A stretch of 53,159 nucleotides of DNA, from NCBI RefSeq assembly GCF_000422905.1, contig NZ_AUGY01000057.1, positions 1 through 53,159 on the forward strand, in the 5' to 3' direction. Positions within the stretch are counted from its first letter, which is position 1. Each line of letters opens with the position of its first letter. The translations under genes were made by a program, and so were the position numbers. The DNA is from Paenibacillus alginolyticus DSM 5050 = NBRC 15375. Lineage in GTDB: Bacteria > Bacillota > Bacilli > Paenibacillales > NBRC-103111. Of the stretch, positions 31,809 through 40,182 are shown piece by piece. The notes below the pieces were generated by a model. It was not told where the DNA came from. It saw only the letters and a list, made by a program, of their open reading frames with translations, and ran no database searches.

Positions 31809-33898
31809 GTACCGCGCTGAGGTTAGGCGAAAAACTAGAAAAACTAACTTGGGCAGGCCGAACAGCGCACATATTGAAAGAGGAGATTGATAGGCTGCAG
31901 CAAGCAGGCAGCCTATCAATTCCTAAGGAACCTGGGGGTTGGTGGCACCAGTATGTCTGTCCACACCATCATACCGAACTGACGTTCGATCCGATGCGAG
32001 TGGATGCGTCCGAATTTCTATGTCCGCACGGCTGCATAATTGAGGGCGAAGCTTACCGAGGTGCTTGGCTCGTGTTCAAGCACCAATCACTTGCGCGGGT
32101 GGCTTTGCAGTCAGCGGCCGTTTATGCAGCGCTGGGTGATAAGTCGTATGCGCAGATTAGTAAAAGGCTGCTCGTAGAGTACGCAGAGCAGTTCCCGCTC
32201 TACCCCGTGCATCCGGAAGCTCAGAGCTGGATGTTGAAGGGGCGGGCTTTTCACCAGGCGCTAACCGAGGCGATCTGGTCCACGACCTTGATTCGCGCTT
32301 ACTTGTTACTGCGCGATGAGGGCGTTGTTTTCGAGGCGAAGGAGCAGGCGGCGATTGACGCCTTCCTAGGTTTACTCGCGGGGAGTATGGAAGAATACCG
32401 GCACATCCTGATTCATGAGCGGAACAATGCGGAGAACAACTACACCGCTTGGCTGAACGCGTCATTATCTTGTGTCTATGCCGCTCGCGGAGAGCAAGCG
32501 GCGCTGGAAGCGCTCATTGAAGGCCAAGGTGGCTTCAAGCATCATTTATCGATCGGCGTGAAGGCCGATCAACTGGAGTTCGAGGGAAGCACGTATTACC
32601 ACGTATTCGTGCTTAGGGCGTACTTAATCTCCGCGGAGATGGCGCAGCGATTCGGCATTGATCTCTACGCCACGACAGGCGCAGATGGTCAATCTATGCG
32701 CGGCATGCTCGAGGCGTTGGCCGATCTGGCAGACGACCAGGGCGCGCTGCCCGCCCTGCATGACGGGCCGCTGGCGCGGGACCCTTACGCCCGTGAGATC
32801 GCCGAGATCGCTGAGCAGGGGCTCGCGATCTACGGCATCGCTGGGCTCGCGCCGGTCCTGCGCGAAGCGTACCGGCAGCTAGGCGCTGCCGGCGGCGAGC
32901 AGCTCGAGGCGCTGCTCTACGGCGCTGGCGAGTCCGCTGACCGCGCGCCTGCCCAAGAGCCGCGAGGATCGCGGCTCTGGCCGGACGCCGGCTTCGTCAT
33001 CGGCCGCGCAGCCGGGAACCCGCTGTCGTTCCTCGCCGATTTTGGCGAGCACGGCGGGTCCCACGGCCATTACGACAAGCTGCATCTGACGTTGATGCAC
33101 ACGGACCAAACCCTGACGCCCGATTTCGGAATGGTGCCTTACGGTTCGCCCATGCGGAAATCGTGGTTTGCCGAAACCGCCAGCCACAACACCGTGTCGC
33201 TGGATGGCCGATCCCAAGCGCCGCATGAAGGGCGCTGCGTCCGCTATGAGGCCAACGATTCGACCGTGTACGCATGGCTTCAGTCAACAGCAGCCTACGA
33301 GGGGTGCACGTTGAATCGCCATTTGCTGCTTACCGGCGAGTGGCTGCTTGATTGGTTCCAAGTCGAACTCGCAGGCGAAGAGCCGAGGAGCATCGAGTGG
33401 TGGATGCATCCTGCTGTTCAAATGCAATCAGAGCAGTTACGTAGCCGAGATGAAGTTTACAAGCTTCTCATTGAACAGAAAGATGCTGCTTCCGATGCCG
33501 CCGCTGTATCAGAGCAAAATCTGCCGATCATCGGCCAGTACGTTGCTAGCGATTCCGTCGACGCAAGCGGTGCATCTCAATTGCACGCATCTTATGCCCT
33601 AGGTTCTGATCCTAACGGCTCCACTGCGACCGTATTCCACACGGCGCTTGCGCAACCGGGCGATGAGCTTCTAGCTGTACAGACACCGGGCGACTCCGTT
33701 GACCCGAGTCGATCGCTCACAGCGATGCTTCACCGTCGGAATGATCGTCAGGCTGACTTCATTTATATTTACCGTGCAGGCAGCCGTGCTGAGCTAACGC
33801 GTATTTCCGCACAGGAAATTGCCATTACAGTTCCGGGACAAACAAACAGCTCAAAACGCATTCAATTAACAGCCCATAATGGCTTGCTTTTTATATAA
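31805..33898 (+). CDS. Heparinase II/III-family polysaccharide lyase 1, cytoplasmic
   Basis: 697 residues, an N-terminal alpha-helical (toroid) domain then a beta-rich heparinase II/III-like domain starting near 390. Likely active-site segments are 'RNNAENNYTAWLNASL', 'GGSHGHYDKLHLTL', 'PDFGMVPYGSP' and 'ASHNTVSLDG', with conserved Asn, His and Tyr. No signal peptide, so it should act on imported oligosaccharides. Codons between about 32.7 and 33.2 kb are markedly GC-rich against its neighbours, suggesting a mosaic or transferred segment. Coupled to the dehydrogenase by ATGA. Confidence 0.87.
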   Translation: MSTALRLGEKLEKLTWAGRTAHILKEEIDRLQQAGSLSIPKEPGGWWHQYVCPHHHTELTFDPMRVDASEFLCPHGCIIEGEAYRGAWLVFKHQSLARVALQSAAVYAALGDKSYAQISKRLLVEYAEQFPLYPVHPEAQSWMLKGRAFHQALTEAIWSTTLIRAYLLLRDEGVVFEAKEQAAIDAFLGLLAGSMEEYRHILIHERNNAENNYTAWLNASLSCVYAARGEQAALEALIEGQGGFKHHLSIGVKADQLEFEGSTYYHVFVLRAYLISAEMAQRFGIDLYATTGADGQSMRGMLEALADLADDQGALPALHDGPLARDPYAREIAEIAEQGLAIYGIAGLAPVLREAYRQLGAAGGEQLEALLYGAGESADRAPAQEPRGSRLWPDAGFVIGRAAGNPLSFLADFGEHGGSHGHYDKLHLTLMHTDQTLTPDFGMVPYGSPMRKSWFAETASHNTVSLDGRSQAPHEGRCVRYEANDSTVYAWLQSTAAYEGCTLNRHLLLTGEWLLDWFQVELAGEEPRSIEWWMHPAVQMQSEQLRSRDEVYKLLIEQKDAASDAAAVSEQNLPIIGQYVASDSVDASGASQLHASYALGSDPNGSTATVFHTALAQPGDELLAVQTPGDSVDPSRSLTAMLHRRNDRQADFIYIYRAGSRAELTRISAQEIAITVPGQTNSSKRIQLTAHNGLLFI

Positions 33899-33929
33899 AA
33901 AAGAGAACCCATCCGGGAGGAGAATGGAT

Positions 33930-36233
33930 ATGACTTCATTGTCGCCATTATACGAACCGCAGAGCGGCGTTTTAACTGTACAATACGAACCGAATGAGAT
34001 GACCTTACTGCTGGAAAACCCACCTCGTTTCACATGGATTCCCGCACAATTGGAGCATGATCGCTATGTACTGCAAATCTCGCATTCTGAGGCCTTCTCT
34101 CAGGCTGACACACGAACGATTAAGCCGATTCCTTACAACTTATATACACCGGATGATGCGTTAACCCCCGGCACATATTTCTGGCGGTACGCCCTTCTCC
34201 AAGAAGATGGCACCCAAACCGTCTGGAGCCTCGTTCGACGCTTCGAGGTGCCAGACGATTTACCGGAAACACCATTACCTAGCAGAGAACGCCGATATGC
34301 GGAAGCGTCGTCCCAACACCCTAGATTGTGGCTGCAATCTTCTGAGCTTGATGACTTCCGTAGTAGGCTAGCAACAGATCCGGCTTATTGCGGGTTTGAT
34401 ATCTTTTACGAGAAATCCGTCAAGCCTTGGATTGAGCGTGAGCTGATGGCCGAGCCTCTGCCATACCCAGACAATAAACGTGTAGCAAAGCTATGGCGCC
34501 AAATGTACATGGACACTCAAGAGGCCCTCTATGCGGTTCGCCATCTCGTGGTGGCAGGATCGATTTTGAATGACCAAACGCTGCTGGATCGCGCGAAAAC
34601 GTGGCTGCTCCATCTGTGCAGCTGGGACGTGAATGGTACAACAAGCCGTGACTACAACGACGAAGCCTCCTTCCGAATGGCTGGAGCTATCGCATGGGGC
34701 TATGACTGGCTTCATGCCCAGCTAACAGAGGATGAGCGGAAGCAGGTGCGGAAAGTTTTGCTCGCCCGTACGCGTCAAATCGCCCAGCATGTTATTGAGC
34801 ATTCCAAGATCCATCATGTGCCGTTCGATAGTCATGCGGTGCGTTCGTTATCCAGTGTACTAGTCCCGTGCTGCATTGCGCTCTTGAATGAGGAGACGGA
34901 AGTTCGTGAATGGCTCGATTATACCCTTGAATACTATGCCTGCTTATATTCGCCTTGGGGCGGACCGGATGGAGGCTGGGCGGAAGGTCCGATGTATTGG
35001 ACGACCGGGATGGCTTTTGTCACGGAAGCGATGAATTTGCTGAAAAAATATACTGGCATTAACTTTTATAAACGACCGTTTTTCACGAAAACAGGCGATT
35101 TCCCGCTATACACGTTCAGTCCGGATACCCTTCGCGCAAGCTTCGGCGACCAATCGACCCTTGGCGATCCGGTAAGTTTGAAGACCGGTTTTAACATTCG
35201 TCAGTTCGCCGGTGTGACTGGAAACGGGCTGTACCAGTGGTATTTTGAGCGGGTACGTGAAACAGATACCGACTCGGAAATGAAATTTTACAACTATGGT
35301 TGGTGGGATTTCCGTTTCGACGAAATGGTCTACCGTCATGATTATCCGCAAGTGGAAGCTATCGCCCCAACTGATGCGAATATCGAGCCGGTCAAATGGT
35401 TCCGCGATATCGGCTGGGTGGCGTTTCACTCGCAAATGGCCGATCCAGAGCGCCATATCATGCTGCTGATGAAAAGCAGCAAATACGGCTCCGTCAGCCA
35501 TAGTCATGGCGACCAGAATGGCTTCCTGCTTCATGCTTACGGGGAACCGCTTGCCATTGAAAGCGGCTATTATGTGGCATTTAGCAGCACGATGCATATG
35601 AATTGGCGCAGACAGACGCGCTCGACGAACAATATTTTGATTGACGGTTTGGGTCAATATGCCGAAAAGAACAAAGTGCTGAACATGGCGGCTAACGGGT
35701 TCGTTGAAGTTGCCGAGCAGCGCAAAGGCTACGGTTATTCCCGCAGCAACGCAACTGCAGCTTACAAGGAGTACGTTCCTTATTTGGAGCGTTATGTACG
35801 TGAGCTCTACTTTTTCGGCACGTACGTTGTTGTCGTCGACCACATCGACCTGTCGCAAGCAGGTTCTGTTGATTGGCTGTTCCAGATGCTATATGAAATG
35901 AAGCTAAGCGGACAGACTTTCAAAGTCCAAGGCCGCAAGGCGGATATGGACGGCCGTTTCGTCTATTGCTCATCTGGTGAATTGGAGCTGACACAGCATC
36001 AAGGCTTTACGGATGTGGATCCGGCCGAAATCGAGGGACTGCCGCCGCACTGGCATCTCAAGGCAACGACCAAGCCGGCGCGCAGCCACCGCATTGCAAC
36101 ACTCCTTGTGCCGATCAAGCACGGCGAGCCCAAATACGTATCCTATTTCATGGATGATCAAGGCTTCGACACGCATATTTATTTCACCGAAAACGGTGTA
36201 ACGCATAGAGTCGAGGTGCCGAAGGCTTACTAG
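33930..36233 (+). CDS. DUF4962 plus heparinase II/III-family polysaccharide lyase 2, cytoplasmic
   Basis: 767 residues. The first 125 or so form a fibronectin-like/DUF4962 domain ('ENPPRFTWIPAQLEHDRYVLQIS' in outline, 'YFWRYAL'). Then comes a helical toroid ('GAIAWGYDWLHAQLTEDER', 'HHVPFDSHAVRSLSS') and a heparinase-like beta domain with 'SHSHGDQNGFLLHAYGEPLA' and 'RQTRSTNNILIDGLGQ'. Relatives are lyases for uronic-acid glycans such as alginate, ulvan or glycosaminoglycans; which one cannot be read here. No signal peptide. The ATG at 33930 fits GGAGG 9 nt upstream; the ATG at 33924 is too close. It follows lyase 1 by 31 bp. Confidence 0.87.
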   Translation: MTSLSPLYEPQSGVLTVQYEPNEMTLLLENPPRFTWIPAQLEHDRYVLQISHSEAFSQADTRTIKPIPYNLYTPDDALTPGTYFWRYALLQEDGTQTVWSLVRRFEVPDDLPETPLPSRERRYAEASSQHPRLWLQSSELDDFRSRLATDPAYCGFDIFYEKSVKPWIERELMAEPLPYPDNKRVAKLWRQMYMDTQEALYAVRHLVVAGSILNDQTLLDRAKTWLLHLCSWDVNGTTSRDYNDEASFRMAGAIAWGYDWLHAQLTEDERKQVRKVLLARTRQIAQHVIEHSKIHHVPFDSHAVRSLSSVLVPCCIALLNEETEVREWLDYTLEYYACLYSPWGGPDGGWAEGPMYWTTGMAFVTEAMNLLKKYTGINFYKRPFFTKTGDFPLYTFSPDTLRASFGDQSTLGDPVSLKTGFNIRQFAGVTGNGLYQWYFERVRETDTDSEMKFYNYGWWDFRFDEMVYRHDYPQVEAIAPTDANIEPVKWFRDIGWVAFHSQMADPERHIMLLMKSSKYGSVSHSHGDQNGFLLHAYGEPLAIESGYYVAFSSTMHMNWRRQTRSTNNILIDGLGQYAEKNKVLNMAANGFVEVAEQRKGYGYSRSNATAAYKEYVPYLERYVRELYFFGTYVVVVDHIDLSQAGSVDWLFQMLYEMKLSGQTFKVQGRKADMDGRFVYCSSGELELTQHQGFTDVDPAEIEGLPPHWHLKATTKPARSHRIATLLVPIKHGEPKYVSYFMDDQGFDTHIYFTENGVTHRVEVPKAY

Positions 36234-36265
36234 TTTTTCACGAGCTGCACTCATCATTTATCTAT

Positions 36266-36314
36266 AAAGATCGATCTCTTCATCGCTGGGTAGCGAAAGA
36301 GGTTGATCTTTTTT
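36266..36314 (+). terminator. Terminator of the dehydrogenase-lyase unit
   Basis: AAGATCGATCTCTT pairs with AGAGGTTGATCTT, with an inner CGCT/AGCG stem, followed by TTTTTT. Confidence 0.85.
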
Positions 36315-36379
36315 GCTTTATAGGAAGCTGTTTATTATATAGGTATCTGATTGTAATTGTAATGGGTATTTATAGGTTC

Positions 36380-36775
36380 TGGGGGTGTGAACATGTGTCA
36401 ATCAGCCGGGAGGGAGGATGAGTTTTGTTTTGTTTTTTCGGGGTGAGAGGATGAGAAGAGGTTAGTCAGACATAGGTATGAGTTTAAAAAAAGAAGATTT
36501 GAGATGTAACTAGAGGACTTGAAATTGTTCAAATGGTTGGAAGTAATCAGAGGTGGGGGATGGGAGATAGGTGAATAGAAATAGGATGTAAGAAATAAGA
36601 AATAAGAGTTAGAAGATAAGTGGTGAGGGCCGAGATGTGAGGTGCAAGGTTAACTCCAACCAGCCACCACCGCACCAGCACTCCTACTAGTCACTCCACC
36701 ATTCCTCACCCCCATCCGCCAACCACCCACCATTCCCCTCACTTCCAGCATAAACCTATAAAAATCAAACATCAT
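36380..36775. other. Strand-asymmetric intergenic stretch
   Basis: No gene. From about 36380 to 36650 the plus strand is rich in G and A and poor in C; from about 36655 to 36775 it is rich in C and A and nearly lacks G. The switch occurs within a few bases near 36650. Confidence 0.6.
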
Positions 36776-36791
36776 ACCTATAGTTCCCACA

Positions 36792-36821
36792 TTGTAAGGG
36801 TTACCAATTTCGAGCGATAAT
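36792..36821 (+). promoter_or_regulatory. Candidate promoter of importer 2
   Basis: TTGTAA at 36792-36797 and GATAAT at 36816-36821, 18-bp spacer, about 40 bp before the binding-protein start. Confidence 0.5.
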
Positions 36822-36862
36822 AAGGACATCAAGAACAACCAACCAAACGAGGGGGATTCACA

Positions 36863-38215
36863 TTGGTAACTAAATATAAAGCACTAAGCGTCGTGGCAGC
36901 TAGCTTGATGGCGATCAGCTTGACGGCATGCGGTGCAGGTGGAAGCACGAGCGGCAGCACAACGGATACGAAAGCTACCGCAGCACCGACTGCGACAGCA
37001 CAAGCTAAAAAGCAGGAAAACATTACGATCACGTTCCAAAATATATATCCGGATCCAACGGATCCAAAAAACGGCATGTTGAAGAAAATCGTTAACGATT
37101 ACCAAACGAAAAATCCGAACATCAAGATCGAGCTTGATTCCTTGAACACGGATCAACAAAAGCTGAAGCTCAAAACGCAAGCCGCTTCCAAAGAGGTTCC
37201 CGACATCACGATCGTGAATCCGGCCGCGCAAATGAAGCCTTTCGTCGATGCTGGCCTTTTCGCGCCACTGAACGATATGGTGGATCAAAACGGATTAAAG
37301 GGGACGTTCCAAGAAGGTATTCTGAACTGGTACACATTCAACAACAACATCTACGCATTGCCTGACGGTAATAACATTGCTGTCGTTTATTACAATAAAG
37401 ATCTATTCAAGCAAGCTGGCGTTGAAGTACCGAAGACTTTCGAAGAAATGGTAACAGCGGTAAAAACGCTCAAAGGCAAAGGCATTCAGCCAATGGCGAT
37501 CGGTGAAAAAGATTCCTGGACAGGTTCCTTCTTGTTCATGAACGTACTGCTTCGCACCAATGGCGGCCCTGGCTTCCTACAAGCTGTCGTAGATGGCAAA
37601 AAGACGTTTGCTGATCCAGCATTCACTGAAGCCGTAAGCAGCTTCCAAGACCTAGTTCAAGCTGGCGCTTTCCAAGAGGGCGCAACATCTTTTGACTACA
37701 ATGCAGGCGAAAACTTGTTTAAAACCGGCAAAGCCGCTATGTACTTCATGGGCAGCTGGGCAACAGGCGGAATCGAAACCTCTTCCGTGAATGGTAAAGT
37801 TGGCGTGTTCAAATTCCCAACCGTTAATGGCAAGGGGAACCCAGACGAGTTCATGCTTGCTCCAGGAAGCGCGTTCGCCGTGTCTGCTAACAGCAAACAT
37901 TTGAAAGAAACCAAAGATTTCTTGAACTATTTCATGCTGAACTTCCCTAAAGAAGCTTTCGCTGTAAAAGGCGCTGTAGGTATCGCACAAAAAGTAGATG
38001 GCGACTTCAAAGCCGCTGGTTACTCCGATATGGCGATGGAAGTGCTTGGTTTGTTCAAACAAGTAAAAGGCGGAGATCTTGCGTTCGATAATACGATGAA
38101 CCCTGGAACAGCGCAAGGACACTTAACAAGCATCCAAAACCTTTTCGTACAGAAGAAAGACCCTGCTGAAGTAGGCAAAGAGCACCAAACCGCTTATGAA
38201 ACGAATAAAAAATAA
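36863..38215 (+). CDS. Carbohydrate ABC importer 2, solute-binding lipoprotein
   Basis: 450 residues of the family-1 sugar-binding proteins. Signal peptide with lipobox 'ISLTACG', then a Ser/Thr/Ala linker. 'YPDPTDPKNGMLKKIVNDYQTKNPNIKIELDSL' in outline, 'YYNKDLFKQAGVEVPKTFEEM' in outline and 'GKAAMYFMGSWATGG' are family hallmarks. The start is TTG at 36863, with GAGGGGG about 8 nt upstream. First gene of importer 2. A hairpin right after its stop probably raises its yield over the permeases. Confidence 0.92.
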   Translation: MVTKYKALSVVAASLMAISLTACGAGGSTSGSTTDTKATAAPTATAQAKKQENITITFQNIYPDPTDPKNGMLKKIVNDYQTKNPNIKIELDSLNTDQQKLKLKTQAASKEVPDITIVNPAAQMKPFVDAGLFAPLNDMVDQNGLKGTFQEGILNWYTFNNNIYALPDGNNIAVVYYNKDLFKQAGVEVPKTFEEMVTAVKTLKGKGIQPMAIGEKDSWTGSFLFMNVLLRTNGGPGFLQAVVDGKKTFADPAFTEAVSSFQDLVQAGAFQEGATSFDYNAGENLFKTGKAAMYFMGSWATGGIETSSVNGKVGVFKFPTVNGKGNPDEFMLAPGSAFAVSANSKHLKETKDFLNYFMLNFPKEAFAVKGAVGIAQKVDGDFKAAGYSDMAMEVLGLFKQVKGGDLAFDNTMNPGTAQGHLTSIQNLFVQKKDPAEVGKEHQTAYETNKK

Positions 38216-38231
38216 GATGAATTAGCAGCCG

Positions 38232-38281
38232 AATCGGAATTTATCTTGAGCGCCTTGATGGGCTGAAGGTAGATTCCGATT
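38232..38281 (+). repeat. Intercistronic hairpin after binding protein 2
   Basis: AATCGGAAT (38232-38240) and ATTCCGATT (38273-38281) form a perfect 9-bp stem; no T-run. It lies between the binding-protein stop and the first permease. Confidence 0.6.
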
Positions 38282-38309
38282 GGTATATGTGAGGAAGGAG
38301 GCGAGCCAA

Positions 38310-39200
38310 GTGAATGTGTTAAGAGTCTCCAAGTGGACAATTGCCATGTTTGTATTACCGTGTTTGCTGATCTATGTGAGTCTCGTTTTCGTCCCGATTC
38401 TCGTGTCTCTGTACAGTGGTTTGCTGGATTGGAACGGAATTGGCGATTCGACATTCGTAGGTTTCAAAAATTTTCAAACTCTGCTATTCGCAGACCCGGT
38501 GTTCTGGCCGTCCGTTCGCCGTACATTGATGTTTGCTGTATTTTCCATGGCCGAAATTCCGGTCGCTTTAGGTGTAGCTATTCTCCTGAACCGATTTATC
38601 AAAGAACCGAATTTTCTCGTTTCGAGTTATTTTTTACCTGTTATTCTATCCGTCGTTATCATCGGTCAATTGTGGAAAACCATCTATAACCCCGCCGCGA
38701 TGGGGGGCATGCTCAATCAAGTGCTCGATATGCTCAATTTACATGGTTGGACGAGATCGTGGCTGACAGATCCTAAGATTGCGATGTATTCTCTTTATTT
38801 TGTAGCCCTATGGCAGTACTTGGGTTACCATACGCTGATCCAGTTTACCGGTATTCAGAACATCCCTGCTGATATCTATGAGGCAGCCCGGATTGACGGA
38901 GCCGAGGGGCTTAAAGCCGACTGGCATATTACTTTCCCTATGAATATTCCGATTTTTAAAATATCGATCGTCCTCGCCTTCATCGGCTCGCTGCAAGCGT
39001 TCGACATGGTCATGGTCATGACCGCAGGGGGACCGGCACACGCGACAGACGTAATCTCCACGCATATGTACAACATGTCCTTCCTCTCCATGAAATATGG
39101 GTACGGAAGCGCGATTGCGGCTTTCTTGGTCGGCATGTGCTTAATCGCAACGGTTATCATTAATGCGGTTTTCAACCGACTAGAGAGAAGATTTTCATGA
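38310..39200 (+). CDS. Carbohydrate ABC importer 2, permease (MalF/UgpA type)
   Basis: 296 residues, six membrane spans, EAA loop 'EAARIDGAEGLKADWHITFP'. It pairs with the next permease to form the channel. The start is GTG at 38310, 8 nt after AGGAGG; the in-frame start at 38280 lies inside the upstream hairpin and lacks a ribosome binding site. Its last codons sit just before, and its stop overlaps, the upstream end of the next frame, showing tight coupling. Confidence 0.9.
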   Translation: MNVLRVSKWTIAMFVLPCLLIYVSLVFVPILVSLYSGLLDWNGIGDSTFVGFKNFQTLLFADPVFWPSVRRTLMFAVFSMAEIPVALGVAILLNRFIKEPNFLVSSYFLPVILSVVIIGQLWKTIYNPAAMGGMLNQVLDMLNLHGWTRSWLTDPKIAMYSLYFVALWQYLGYHTLIQFTGIQNIPADIYEAARIDGAEGLKADWHITFPMNIPIFKISIVLAFIGSLQAFDMVMVMTAGGPAHATDVISTHMYNMSFLSMKYGYGSAIAAFLVGMCLIATVIINAVFNRLERRFS

Positions 39201-39217
39201 AGGAGGGGAGTGTTACC

Positions 39218-40099
39218 ATGCAGACCGCACGGGAAATAGCTTCGGCTAAGCCTGCAACCATTCGGAGACGCAAACGCCTCTCTATCGTCAAAATCATCGT
39301 GATCGCTTTTCTTTCGCTACTTGTGGTCACGCAAGTATATCCGCTGATTTGGCTAGCTATTTACTCATTAAAAAGTAATGAAGAAATCCTGTCGGGCCAG
39401 TTTTTCGCTCTCCCTCATACGCTTCAATGGAAGAATTTCACGGATGCTATCAAGGCGGGACACTATTTTCAATATTTGAAAAACAGCTTATTCGTCACTT
39501 CAATTACGATGGTGAGCGTCCTGCTGCTCAGTTCTCTTACCTCGTTCGCTATCGCCCGATTCCGTTGGAAATACGGTCAAATCGTGATGGTTATCTTCCT
39601 CATCGGGATGATGGTGCCGCTGCAGGCAACATTATTGCCGTTGATGATTATTTTCAAAAATCTACACTCATTGAATACTCATCTTTCGATCATTCTTCCT
39701 TATATAGCGTTCCAGACTCCGATTGCGGTCTTTATCCTCAGTGGATTTATGAAATCCATTCCGAGTGAGATAGAGGAATCCGCTGTCATGGATGGCGCGG
39801 GGGTTTTCAGGATCTTCCGCAGTATTATCTTACCGATTTCGATTCCACCGATGATGACGGTTTGTATTTTAACTTTCATTAGCATCTGGAATGAATACAT
39901 TCTCGCGGCGACTTTCATTTCGTCCGAGCGGCTTAAGACGCTTCCTTTCGGTGTTAATAGCTTCGTCAGTCAATATTCGGTTAATTACGGGGCTATCGGT
40001 GCCTTCCTTGTGCTGGGCGCGCTGCCGGTCATTCTTATCTATTTCTTGTTAGCTGATAAAATTACAAAAGGTATGGTAGCGGGAGCGGTGAAGGGTTAA
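39218..40099 (+). CDS. Carbohydrate ABC importer 2, permease (MalG/UgpE type)
   Basis: 293 residues, six spans, EAA loop 'EESAVMDGAGVFRIFRSIIL', C-terminus 'KGMVAGAVKG'. The ATG at 39218 is preferred over the overlapping one at 39197 because GGAGGGG lies about 9 nt before it. It is followed after 83 bp by the kinase gene. No ATPase gene accompanies the set. Confidence 0.9.
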   Translation: MQTAREIASAKPATIRRRKRLSIVKIIVIAFLSLLVVTQVYPLIWLAIYSLKSNEEILSGQFFALPHTLQWKNFTDAIKAGHYFQYLKNSLFVTSITMVSVLLLSSLTSFAIARFRWKYGQIVMVIFLIGMMVPLQATLLPLMIIFKNLHSLNTHLSIILPYIAFQTPIAVFILSGFMKSIPSEIEESAVMDGAGVFRIFRSIILPISIPPMMTVCILTFISIWNEYILAATFISSERLKTLPFGVNSFVSQYSVNYGAIGAFLVLGALPVILIYFLLADKITKGMVAGAVKG

Positions 40100-40182
40100 T
40101 TTCACCCCTCTCTTTTTGCTGTTTCTTGGGATGCCTGTGATAAAATAGGAAGAAGCAAATACGAAAGGGGACCTACACCTAA

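Noticed and set aside
35106..35858. Minus-strand frame of 250 codons opposite lyase 2
   Set aside because: Complement shadow of a well-supported gene; no recognisable domain and no start signal.
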